Assembly (NCBI GenBank): GCA_904501895.1
Contig: CAJGCX010000028.1
Coordinates: 1-15,545, forward strand
Reading direction: 5' to 3'
DNA length: 15,545 bases
Source of the DNA: Clostridiaceae bacterium
GTDB lineage: Bacteria; Bacillota; Clostridia; Oscillospirales; Acutalibacteraceae
Shown here: piece after piece, positions 1-6,042 of the stretch
How the letters are laid out: each line of letters opens with the position of its first letter
Position numbering within the stretch: the first letter of the stretch is position 1
The notes under the pieces: generated by a model
Database searches by the model: none
What the model was told of the DNA's origin: nothing
Seen by the model: only the letters and a program-made list of their open reading frames with translations
Translations under genes and position numbers: made by a program

Positions 1-513
1 ACCACCGTTTACAAACATAAATTCCTTTTCAGGCATCTGTTTTGCAACAAAGTCACCTAAATTACAATCAGGAATAAAGAGAATTTTATCGTTAGGGAGC
101 TTGCTTACAACATTGACTGCTGATGCAGATGTTACACACACGTCGCAAACAGTTTTAAGGGCTGCAGTTGTGTTAATGTATGCCACAACTGTATAATCAG
201 GATGCTCCTTTTTAATTTCCTCAATATACTCAACGCTCATCTGCTCTGCCATAGGACAACCTGCAACAGGGCTTGTGATGTAAACTGTTTTTTCAGGTGA
301 GAGGATTTTTACAGTTTCAGCCATAAAACGAACGCCACACATAATTACAGTTTTAGCCTGAGTTTTTGAAGCCTCAACGCTTAACTGAAAGCTGTCACCT
401 GTGAAATCAGCAATTTCGATGATTTCACGTGCAACGTAGCTGTGAGCTAATATACAAATATCTTTTTCTTTTTTAAGCATCAGGATTTTTTCCTGCATTT
501 CTTTTATTGTCAT
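1..513 (-). CDS. nadA: Quinolinate synthase NadA, N-terminal 171 residues (runs off the left edge)
   Basis: NadA condenses iminoaspartate with dihydroxyacetone phosphate to quinolinate in de novo NAD synthesis, using a [4Fe-4S] cluster. The visible 171 residues are the N-terminal part of a protein usually of about 300. They show the substrate-binding AHSY (H24, Y26), GDS (residues 39-41), CGVRFMAE (59-66), the first cluster cysteine C86 in AGCPMAEQ, and YINTTA followed by CTSASAV. The other two cluster cysteines should lie beyond position 1. The ATG at 511-513 is preceded 9 nt upstream by GGAGGG at 523-528, and that Shine-Dalgarno is the terminal part of an intergenic repeat. NadA follows iscS-iscU, which could supply its cluster. 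The 92-bp gap to iscU is filled by two palindromic elements. Identity is near certain from the motifs; the C-terminus is not visible. Confidence 0.95.
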   Translation of the reverse strand, partial: MTIKEMQEKILMLKKEKDICILAHSYVAREIIEIADFTGDSFQLSVEASKTQAKTVIMCGVRFMAETVKILSPEKTVYITSPVAGCPMAEQMSVEYIEEIKKEHPDYTVVAYINTTAALKTVCDVCVTSASAVNVVSKLPNDKILFIPDCNLGDFVAKQMPEKEFMFVNGG

Positions 514-518
514 TTTTA

Positions 519-568
519 GAATCCCTCCACCACCTACGGTGGTCCCCCTCCCTTTGACAAGGAAGGCT
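519..568 (-). repeat. Two-hairpin intergenic repeat, copy C
   Basis: Read on the minus strand this 50-bp unit starts CAGCCTTCC and ends GGAGGGATTC. It forms two adjacent hairpins: stem 1 CCTTCCTT/AAGGGAGG (one G-T wobble) with loop GTCA, and stem 2 ACCACC/GGTGGT with loop GTA. The same plan recurs at 5852-5901 and 5917-5962. The stems differ in sequence but stay paired. Its GGAGGG end sits 9 nt before the nadA ATG and acts as its ribosome binding site. Confidence 0.85.
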
Positions 569-574
569 GATATT

Positions 575-602
575 GTAGGGGTGATTCGTGAATCGCCCCT
601 AC
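575..602. repeat. GTAGGGG...CCCCTAC palindrome after iscU
   Basis: This is a near-perfect inverted repeat. GTAGGGG (575-581) pairs with CCCCTAC (596-602), and GATTC (583-587) pairs with GAATC (590-594), with one T/G position between the two blocks. It begins 3 bp after the iscU stop in the minus-strand direction. No T-run follows on either strand, so it is not a classical terminator. It may protect the iscSU 3' end or mark an RNA processing point (inference). The CCCCTACGA end is shared with the repeat at 15196-15225. Confidence 0.8.
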
Positions 603-605
603 GAA

Positions 606-1022
606 TTAATGATGATGTTCCTCGAACTCAAAGTCAGCAGGGTTATATTCAATGCCGTTTTTGTCGTAGTAGTCCTTAACTGCTGCTTTGATTGCCTGTT
701 CAGCGAGAACTGAGCAATGAATTTTTACTGCAGGAAGTCCGTCAAGTGCTTCAACAACAGCCTTATTTGTAAGCTTAAGTGCTTCGCTCAATGGCTGACC
801 CTTAATCATATCAGTTGCAATTGAGCTTGTTGCGATTGCAGACGCACAACCGTAAGTGTTGAACTTAACGTCTGTGATAATATCATTCTCAATTTTGAGA
901 TACATTTTCATAATATCTCCACATTTTGCGTTGCCAACCTCACCTATTCCGTCAGCATCCTCAAGCTTTCCTACATTATGAGGATTCACAAAATGCTCCA
1001 TTACTTTTTCTGAATATTCCAT
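606..1022 (-). CDS. iscU: Fe-S cluster assembly scaffold IscU/NifU-N type
   Basis: This 138-residue scaffold protein receives persulfide sulfur from IscS and builds [2Fe-2S]/[4Fe-4S] clusters in the cytoplasm. The three cluster cysteines are present: C34 in NAKCGD (with the conserved D36), C59 in TYGCAS and C103 in KIHCSVL. The start is taken as the ATG at 1020-1022, giving MEYSEKVMEHF. It shares one base with the iscS stop (TAATG), and AGAGG lies 9 nt upstream inside iscS. An in-frame upstream start would add 12 residues overlapping iscS and has no support. The protein ends in EEHHH, a natural short histidine tail whose role I cannot judge. Translational coupling with iscS is likely. It lacks the C-terminal NifU thioredoxin-like domain, as is usual for Firmicutes IscU. 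Confidence 0.95.
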   Translation of the reverse strand: MEYSEKVMEHFVNPHNVGKLEDADGIGEVGNAKCGDIMKMYLKIENDIITDVKFNTYGCASAIATSSIATDMIKGQPLSEALKLTNKAVVEALDGLPAVKIHCSVLAEQAIKAAVKDYYDKNGIEYNPADFEFEEHHH

Positions 1023-2203
1023 TATACTAAACCTCTTTCTTTTTGTATCTTTTCCCACAATGGTGACATATCACGAAGTCTGTCAATAATTGGTGGTAAT
1101 TTTTCTAAAATATAATCCATTTCCTCAGGTGTGTTTTCTTCACAAAGGCTTAAACGGAGTGAGCCGTGAGCAACCTCGTGAACAAGACCGATTGAAAGAA
1201 GCACATGGCTTGGGTCAAGTGAACCTGAAGTACAAGCTGAGCCTGAAGAAGCGCTGATTCCCATTAAGTCAAGGTAGAGAAGAAGTGATTCACCCTCAAC
1301 ACCCTCAAAGCAAGCACTAACGTTACCAGGTAATCTGTGTTCACGGTCACCATTAATACGGCTTAAATCGATTTTGAGAATACCTTCCATAAGCTGTTCT
1401 CTCATTGCGATAAGCTTCTTTGTGTTTTCTTCCATATTATCGCAAGCATCCTTAAGCGCTGCTGCCATACCAACGATTGCAGGAACATTTTCAGTACCTG
1501 CACGACGGTTTCTTTCCTGTGCACCACCTTCGATAAGGTTAGGAAGTCTTATACCCTTTTTGCAGTAAAGACCACCAACGCCCTTAGGACCGTGGAACTT
1601 ATGGCCTGAAAATGACATCATATCAATATTGTCAGCCTTAACGTCAACAGGAATATGACCAACAGCCTGAACAGCGTCAGTATGGAAAAGGACTCCCTTT
1701 TCACGACAAACTGCACCGATTTCACGAATTGGCTGAACAGTGCCGATTTCGTTATTAGCGTACATAATTGTCACAAGCGCTGTATCCTCACGGATAGCAT
1801 TTTTCACATCTTCTACTCTTACGACACCGTTTTCGTAAACATCAAGAAGTGTGATTTCAAAGCCTTCCTTTTCAAGGACATTTAATGTGTGAAGCACAGC
1901 GTGATGCTCAAACTTTGAGCTGATAATATGCTTCTTGCCTTTTTTAGCCATTAAGTAAGCTGCGCCCTTAATTGCCCAGTTGTCACTTTCGCTACCGCCT
2001 GATGAAAAGTAAACATCATTTGGGTCAGCGTTCAAGCACTCTGCAACTATGTTTCGTGCATCCCTTACCTTATGGAAAGCATCCTGACCAACAGAATGAA
2101 GGCTTGATGGATTTCCGTAAACTTCATTGAAGCAAGGCATCATTGCATCAAGGGCAATCTTTGAAATTTTTGTTGTTGCAGCGTTATCTGCATAAACTTT
2201 CAT
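1022..2203 (-). CDS. iscS: Cysteine desulfurase IscS/NifS family
   Basis: This 393-residue PLP enzyme takes sulfur from L-cysteine, giving alanine and an enzyme persulfide for Fe-S assembly and possibly tRNA thiolation. Visible motifs are YADNAATT at the N-terminus, H100-H101 in FEHHAVL, the PLP lysine K202 in SFSGHKFHGPKG, and the mobile-loop catalytic cysteine C324 in SSGSACTSG. Length and loop are of the group I (IscS/NifS) type, not SufS. The ATG at 2201-2203 is chosen because MKVYADNAATT is the family N-terminus and AAAGAGA lies upstream; a longer frame from 2230 would add 9 unlike residues. It has its own promoter at 2274-2302 but could also be read through from metH, since I see no terminator between them. 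The gene ends in a TAATG overlap with iscU. Confidence 0.96.
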   Translation of the reverse strand: MKVYADNAATTKISKIALDAMMPCFNEVYGNPSSLHSVGQDAFHKVRDARNIVAECLNADPNDVYFSSGGSESDNWAIKGAAYLMAKKGKKHIISSKFEHHAVLHTLNVLEKEGFEITLLDVYENGVVRVEDVKNAIREDTALVTIMYANNEIGTVQPIREIGAVCREKGVLFHTDAVQAVGHIPVDVKADNIDMMSFSGHKFHGPKGVGGLYCKKGIRLPNLIEGGAQERNRRAGTENVPAIVGMAAALKDACDNMEENTKKLIAMREQLMEGILKIDLSRINGDREHRLPGNVSACFEGVEGESLLLYLDLMGISASSGSACTSGSLDPSHVLLSIGLVHEVAHGSLRLSLCEENTPEEMDYILEKLPPIIDRLRDMSPLWEKIQKERGLV

Positions 2204-2259
2204 ATATACATCTCTTTTCGTTAAATTCAATCATTTTTCTTATTTCACAGTAAATTACT

Positions 2260-2269
2260 ATGAATTCAT
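2260..2269. promoter_or_regulatory. Palindrome near the iscS transcription start, possible operator
   Basis: ATGAATTCAT is a perfect 10-bp palindrome about 5-15 bp downstream of the iscS -10 box. A wider inverted pair, TTTTACAGTA and TACTGTGAAA on the minus strand, brackets the -10 and this site. An operator or a leader hairpin is possible, but an isolated 10-bp AT-rich palindrome is weak evidence. Confidence 0.3.
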
Positions 2270-2273
2270 TTAT

Positions 2274-2302
2274 ATGATACTACTACTGTAAAATTTTGTC
2301 AA
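2274..2302 (-). promoter_or_regulatory. Promoter of iscSU (TTGACA-17-TATCAT)
   Basis: On the minus strand a consensus -35 TTGACA (2297-2302) is followed by a 17-bp spacer and TATCAT (2274-2279). The likely start is near 2267, giving a leader of about 65 nt before iscS. The spacer ends GTAG next to the -10, as the Rrf2 promoter does, but the full Rrf2 dyad is not present. Confidence 0.7.
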
Positions 2303-2324
2303 TCATAACAATATACAAATAGGA

Positions 2325-4682
2325 TTATTCTGAGAAGAATTTTTCAGCAATTCTAACAGATGACATTGCATCCTTACCGTAATAGTCTGCACCTATCATA
2401 CTTGTATATTCCTCTGTAAGCACTGCGCCACCTACCATTACAGAAACACCATCTGTTTCTTTACGGAGAAGCTTTATTGTTTCTTCCATGCTTGGCACTG
2501 TTGTTGTCATAAGTGCAGAAAGACCAACAAGCTTTACATTATGAGCTTTTACAGCCTCCACAATCATTTGTGGTGTAACGTCCTTACCTAAATCAATTAC
2601 ATCATAACCGTAATTTTCTAAAAGGACTTTAACGATATTTTTACCGATGTCGTGAATATCGCCCTTAACGGTTGCGATTACGATTTTACCCTTTTTCGTT
2701 GCTTCAGAGCCTGAATTCTGCAAATGCTTTTTGATTATATCAAAGCTTATTCCTGCAGTTTCGGCACTCATTAAAAGTCCCGGTAAGAATACGTTGTTAT
2801 TCTCGAAATCCTTTCCTACCTTATCAAGAGCAGGAATTAAAATTCCGTCGATTATCTGGAGTGGAGTTTTCGTTTTAAGCTCTTTTTCAGTTTCCTGCTT
2901 TGCCTGTTCCTTTAAGCCCTTTATAACTGCAGTTTTAAGGTCAACAGAATCACTTTTTACCTCTGTTTTTGTGTCAGTAGCCTTGGAGATATAATTCTCA
3001 AAATTTTCATCAAATCCCATCAAAGCGTTGAATGAATAATAAGCATTCATCATCATTTCACTTTTTGGATTTATAATTCCTGCACTCAAACCATTGTTCA
3101 TAGCAAGTGTAAAGAATAAGGAATTCAACAACTCACGATTTGGAAGTCCAAAAGAAACGTTTGAAACACCTAAAACAGTATGCACACCTAAATCATTTTT
3201 AAGTCTTCTGACACATTCAAGAGTGATTTTTGCATTATCCTTATTTGTGCTGACTGTCATACAAAGAGGGTCAAAAATAAGGTCGTTTTTGGAAATTCCG
3301 TATTCCCCTGCTTTATTAATAATCTTTTCTGCGATTGCCATTCTGCCATCGACAGTTTCGGGAATTCCCATTTCGTCAAGAGTAAGACAAACAACCACAC
3401 CACCGTATTTTTTCACAAGCGGAAAAACAGAATTCATTGACTCCTCTTTACCGTTTACGGAATTGACCATTGGCTTACCGTTATAGATACGGAGTGCCTT
3501 TTCCATAGCAGCTGTATCAGATGTATCAAGCTGTAACGGTAAATCGAGAATACTCTGAAGTCCCTTAACTGCATTAACCATCATTGTTGGCTCATCAATT
3601 TCAGGAAGTCCCACATTCACGTCAAGGATATGAGCACCTGAATCAGCCTGAGTCACACCCTCACGATAGATATAATCCATATCGTTATTACGGAGTGCTT
3701 TCTTTAAAAGCTTTTTACCTGTTGGATTAATCCGCTCACCGATTATTACAGGTTTTTCTGAAAATTCAACTGTCCTTGAGTATGAAGAAACTGCTGTATA
3801 GCTTTTCTTACTGATTTCTGTGATTTTTTCATTTTTGCAAAGGTCAATCATTGCCTTTATATGGTCAGGAGTTGTACCGCAACAGCCACCCAATGCACAA
3901 GCACCGTTTTTGAGAATGAGAAGCTGCTTTTCAGCAAATTCCTCAGGTGTTACATTGTAGGTTGTTTTGCCGTTTACGCTTACAGGAAGTCCTGCATTCG
4001 GCTGAATGAAAATCGGTGTACTTGAATATTTCTGCATTTCCTTCAATAATTCAAGCATCTGGTCAGGACCTAAGCCACAATTCATACCAAAACCGTCAAC
4101 ACCCAAGCCTTCAAGTGTTACAACTGCAGTTTTTATGTCTGCGCCTGTTAAGAGAATGCCTTTTTCGTCAAAAATCATTGATACGAGGACAGGTAAACTT
4201 GTGTTTTCCTTTGCAGCCAAAACTGCTGCCTTGATTTCGTACAAGTCCCCCATTGTTTCAATAAGTATGAAGTCAGCGCCTGCATTTTCACCTGCTATAA
4301 CTTGCTCCTTGAAAAGATTATAAGCATCTTCAAATGGCAAATCACCACACGGCTCTAAAAGTCTGCCAAGTGGACCAATATCAAGTGCCACAAATATATC
4401 TCTGTCATAAGCCTCTGCTGATTTTTTTGCAAGAGATACGCCTGCTGTGATAATCTCAGGGACATTGTTGAATTTAAGAGAATTTGCACCGAATGTATTT
4501 GTTGTAATTACATTACATCCTGCATCAAGATACTCCTTATGAATTTTAAGAAGCACTTCAGGATTTGTAATGTTCATATTTTCAGGAAGGTCACCTGTTT
4601 TCAAGCCATTCTTCTGGAGCATTGTACCCATTGCACCATCGAAAAACAGAATTTCCTTGCCGAATTTTTCTTTGAATGTCAT
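2325..4682 (-). CDS. metH: Cobalamin-dependent methionine synthase core (Hcy, pterin and B12 domains)
   Basis: It transfers the methyl group of methyltetrahydrofolate via methylcobalamin to homocysteine. The 785 residues contain, in order, the homocysteine-binding barrel (about 1-290), with zinc ligands C202 in NCGLGP and C267-C268 in GGCCGTTP; the pterin-binding domain (about 305-560), with GERINPTGKK at 315-324; a helical B12 cap (about 575-655); and the cobalamin-binding Rossmann domain, with GDIHDIGKN and the cobalt-ligand H677. The fourth, SAM-binding reactivation domain of the roughly 1200-residue E. coli MetH is missing and is encoded by the gene just upstream. The two overlap as ATGA (4679-4682), so they are probably translated together in fixed ratio. 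No B12 or SAM riboswitch is visible upstream of the operon. Confidence 0.96.
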   Translation of the reverse strand: MTFKEKFGKEILFFDGAMGTMLQKNGLKTGDLPENMNITNPEVLLKIHKEYLDAGCNVITTNTFGANSLKFNNVPEIITAGVSLAKKSAEAYDRDIFVALDIGPLGRLLEPCGDLPFEDAYNLFKEQVIAGENAGADFILIETMGDLYEIKAAVLAAKENTSLPVLVSMIFDEKGILLTGADIKTAVVTLEGLGVDGFGMNCGLGPDQMLELLKEMQKYSSTPIFIQPNAGLPVSVNGKTTYNVTPEEFAEKQLLILKNGACALGGCCGTTPDHIKAMIDLCKNEKITEISKKSYTAVSSYSRTVEFSEKPVIIGERINPTGKKLLKKALRNNDMDYIYREGVTQADSGAHILDVNVGLPEIDEPTMMVNAVKGLQSILDLPLQLDTSDTAAMEKALRIYNGKPMVNSVNGKEESMNSVFPLVKKYGGVVVCLTLDEMGIPETVDGRMAIAEKIINKAGEYGISKNDLIFDPLCMTVSTNKDNAKITLECVRRLKNDLGVHTVLGVSNVSFGLPNRELLNSLFFTLAMNNGLSAGIINPKSEMMMNAYYSFNALMGFDENFENYISKATDTKTEVKSDSVDLKTAVIKGLKEQAKQETEKELKTKTPLQIIDGILIPALDKVGKDFENNNVFLPGLLMSAETAGISFDIIKKHLQNSGSEATKKGKIVIATVKGDIHDIGKNIVKVLLENYGYDVIDLGKDVTPQMIVEAVKAHNVKLVGLSALMTTTVPSMEETIKLLRKETDGVSVMVGGAVLTEEYTSMIGADYYGKDAMSSVRIAEKFFSE

Positions 4683-5254
4683 ATTTTTGTTACTCCTATA
4701 AATGCTGTGACAGTTTTTGTTGGAGTCATCAGAAAATTATCTGAAAGCGAAACTCCTAATTGCTTTGTCATTGGTAAAAGCTTGAAGAAATCCTCTTGTG
4801 ATGAAATGTGAAGTCCACCATAACCTGGACTGAAACGGTATTTGTGGTCACCTTTTATTGTGGTTTTAAGTTCCTCACAAGCCTGGTCACAAAGATTTTC
4901 CACAAGAGATGCACCAACACAATGAACAATACTTGTCATAGCTGCATCAGTTACGGAATATTTACGGACTAATGTATCAGCACCGACGCCGATTGTTGCA
5001 CCGAAGAGAATAATACTTGTTGAACCCCTTAAGTGACTTAAGAGCTTTGCACTTTTGAATTCGATTCCCTCAATTATGATTCCGTCAGATGTTCTTTCAA
5101 AACTGTATTCCTTATAAATGTATTTAGGTGTAATCACCTTACACAATTTTTCGTAAGCTTCTTCACAGAGCTCACAAATTGCTTCGCTGGGCTCTGCTCC
5201 GTGCTTATATCCCATATAACGCGCTGCCTCATGCAAATCATATTTTAACAGCAT
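4679..5254 (-). CDS. Stand-alone methionine synthase reactivation (SAM-binding) domain protein
   Basis: This 191-residue protein matches the C-terminal activation domain of MetH, which binds S-adenosylmethionine and an electron donor to re-methylate inactive cob(II)alamin. The signature RFSPGYGG (about residues 140-147) and the GATIGVGAD stretch support it. The start is taken as ATG 5252-5254, with AAGGG at 9 nt spacing. A TTG two codons upstream is only 3 nt from that Shine-Dalgarno and is unlikely. The gene overlaps the end of the Rrf2 regulator by 10 bp and overlaps metH by 4 bp. No flavodoxin or reductase partner is present in the window. Confidence 0.93.
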   Translation of the reverse strand: MLLKYDLHEAARYMGYKHGAEPSEAICELCEEAYEKLCKVITPKYIYKEYSFERTSDGIIIEGIEFKSAKLLSHLRGSTSIILFGATIGVGADTLVRKYSVTDAAMTSIVHCVGASLVENLCDQACEELKTTIKGDHKYRFSPGYGGLHISSQEDFFKLLPMTKQLGVSLSDNFLMTPTKTVTAFIGVTKI

Positions 5255-5679
5255 CCGCAATTACCCTTCTCTTTCTGCTTGTCTACCAAATACTGAAGTG
5301 TAATTGAGTCAACTACCTTATTGACAGCATCAAGGACACATTGCCATATTTCAAGTGTCACACAGTCCATACAGTTTTCACAGGTGTTTTCGTCAGTTGC
5401 AAGACAAGCAACAGGAGCAAGACTCCCCTCTGTCACACGAAGAATTTCACCTACTGTGTATTCGACTGGCTCACGAGTCAGCTTGTAGCCACCCTGTGCA
5501 CCACGGATGCTTTCAACAAGATTTTCTTTTGCCAAAAGCTTTATAATCTGTTCAAGGTATTTTTCACTTATACCCTGTCTTTGAGATACAGTTTTTATTG
5601 AGATATAGCCATCATCCTTATGAATTGCCAAATCGGTCATTAGACGAAGTGCATATCTGCCTTTTGTTGAAATTTTCAT
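5245..5679 (-). CDS. Rrf2-family regulator with IscR-like Fe-S cysteines
   Basis: This 144-residue winged-helix regulator is of the IscR/CymR/Rrf2 family. The N-terminus MKISTKGRYALRLM, the recognition region QRQGISEKYLEQI (34-46) and the wing RGAQGGYKL (59-67) are typical. Cysteines C92, C100, C103 and C106 fit a [2Fe-2S] ligand cluster (compare IscR C92/C98/C104/H107), spaced CX7CX2CX2C. Three more cysteines end the protein (CGCC, 141-144). Iron-sulfur or redox sensing is therefore likely, whereas CymR-type repressors lack this cluster. It heads an operon with the MetH activation protein and metH, and overlaps the former by 10 bp. The ATG at 5677-5679 has AAAGGGTG upstream. Two matching operator-like sites in its promoter region suggest autoregulation (inference). 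Confidence 0.9.
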   Translation of the reverse strand: MKISTKGRYALRLMTDLAIHKDDGYISIKTVSQRQGISEKYLEQIIKLLAKENLVESIRGAQGGYKLTREPVEYTVGEILRVTEGSLAPVACLATDENTCENCMDCVTLEIWQCVLDAVNKVVDSITLQYLVDKQKEKGNCGCC

Positions 5680-5722
5680 AAAAAATACACCCTTTTAGAG
5701 TATTGTTTTTTGTTACCGAAAT

Positions 5723-5751
5723 AATATACTACAAATTTAGTAGGAATTCAA
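5723..5751 (-). promoter_or_regulatory. Promoter of the Rrf2-metH operon (TTGAAT-17-TATATT)
   Basis: On the minus strand TTGAAT (5746-5751) and TATATT (5723-5728) are separated by exactly 17 bp. The spacer is almost wholly occupied by the proximal operator-like dyad, so bound regulator would block RNA polymerase. The leader is short, about 35 nt. Confidence 0.7.
5729..5747 (-). promoter_or_regulatory. Proximal Rrf2 operator-like dyad
   Basis: Minus-strand ATTCCTACTAAATTTGTAG contains the inverted repeat CTAC...GTAG around AAATTT; 12 of 14 symmetric positions match in the 15-bp core. It lies between the -35 and -10 boxes. Assignment to the Rrf2 protein encoded next to it is inference from position and symmetry. 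Confidence 0.6.
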
Positions 5752-5761
5752 TAGTTAATTC

Positions 5762-5780
5762 ATATAAATTTGGTGGGAAT
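5762..5780 (-). promoter_or_regulatory. Distal Rrf2 operator-like site
   Basis: Minus-strand ATTCCCACCAAATTTATAT matches the proximal site at 15 of 19 positions in the same orientation. It starts 33 bp further upstream, about three helical turns away. Its right half is degraded, so on its own it is a weaker dyad. Confidence 0.5.
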
Positions 5781-5851
5781 TAGAAATAAATCGGAAAATG
5801 TAAAACGGAAAGTGGAAAACGAATAGGCAAATCGGAGATTGTCGGGTATAA

Positions 5852-5901
5852 CAGCCTCCCTTGTTAAAGGGAGGGGGACCGCGTTAGCGGTGGAGGGATT
5901 C
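5852..5901 (+). repeat. Two-hairpin intergenic repeat, copy A
   Basis: It begins CAGCCTCCC and ends GGAGGGATTC. Stem 1 is CCTCCCTT/AAGGGAGG with loop GTTA, and stem 2 is ACCGC/GCGGT with loop GTTA. It is the closest relative of copy C at 519-568, with the same ends and changed but paired stem 2. Confidence 0.85.
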
Positions 5902-5916
5902 ATTATGCAACAACAG

Positions 5917-5962
5917 GAATCCCCTCGCCACTTCGTGGCCCTCTCCCCTTTGACAAGGGGCG
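5917..5962 (-). repeat. Two-hairpin intergenic repeat, copy B
   Basis: On the minus strand it shows stem 1 CCCCTT/AAGGGG with loop GTCA, stem 2 GCCAC/GTGGC with loop GAA, and the end GAGGGGATTC. It faces copy A tail to tail, 15 bp apart, so the pair could also fold on each other. Confidence 0.8.
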
Positions 5963-6001
5963 CTTTTCATCCCGATAAATTATAATTTACATGATTATTC
6001 A

Positions 6002-6033
6002 GGCAAAGAAAAAGCGTGGTCAAAAGACCACGC
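6002..6033 (-). terminator. Rho-independent terminator of the acyltransferase-GtrA operon
   Basis: A perfect 8-bp stem, GCGTGGTC (6014-6021) with GACCACGC (6026-6033), has a 4-nt loop and is followed on the minus strand by TTTTTCTTT. It begins about 10 bp after the last GtrA stop codon. Confidence 0.93.
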
Positions 6034-6042
6034 AAATTGAAT

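Larger units (their letters stand above)
5834..5991. repeat. Compound repeat element 1 (MITE-like shell)
   Basis: Bounded by GGAGATTGTCGGG at the left and CGATAAATTATAATTTACA at the right. The tips TTGTCGGG (5839-5846) and CCCGATAA (5971-5978) are inverted copies with one difference. A second element with nearly the same ends lies at 8168-8360. The interior holds two oppositely oriented two-hairpin repeats (5852-5901 and 5917-5962). With the operator region it makes up the 363-bp gene-free gap between the Rrf2 gene and the GtrA operon; no coding potential is seen. Confidence 0.6.

Noticed and set aside
2281..2320. Possible degraded Rrf2 operators near the iscS promoter
   Set aside because: Only GTAG next to the -10 and a gapped match (TCCTATTTGTATATT) resemble the 19-bp sites. 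The dyad is not preserved, so I do not call a site.
2731..4323. Several plus-strand open frames of 70-130 codons inside metH
   Set aside because: They lie antisense to clear metH domains and have no recognisable protein features, so they are shadow frames.
5680..5850. B12, SAM or T-box riboswitch before the metH operon
   Set aside because: The promoter leaves a leader of only about 35 nt, and none of the conserved cores of these riboswitches is visible.
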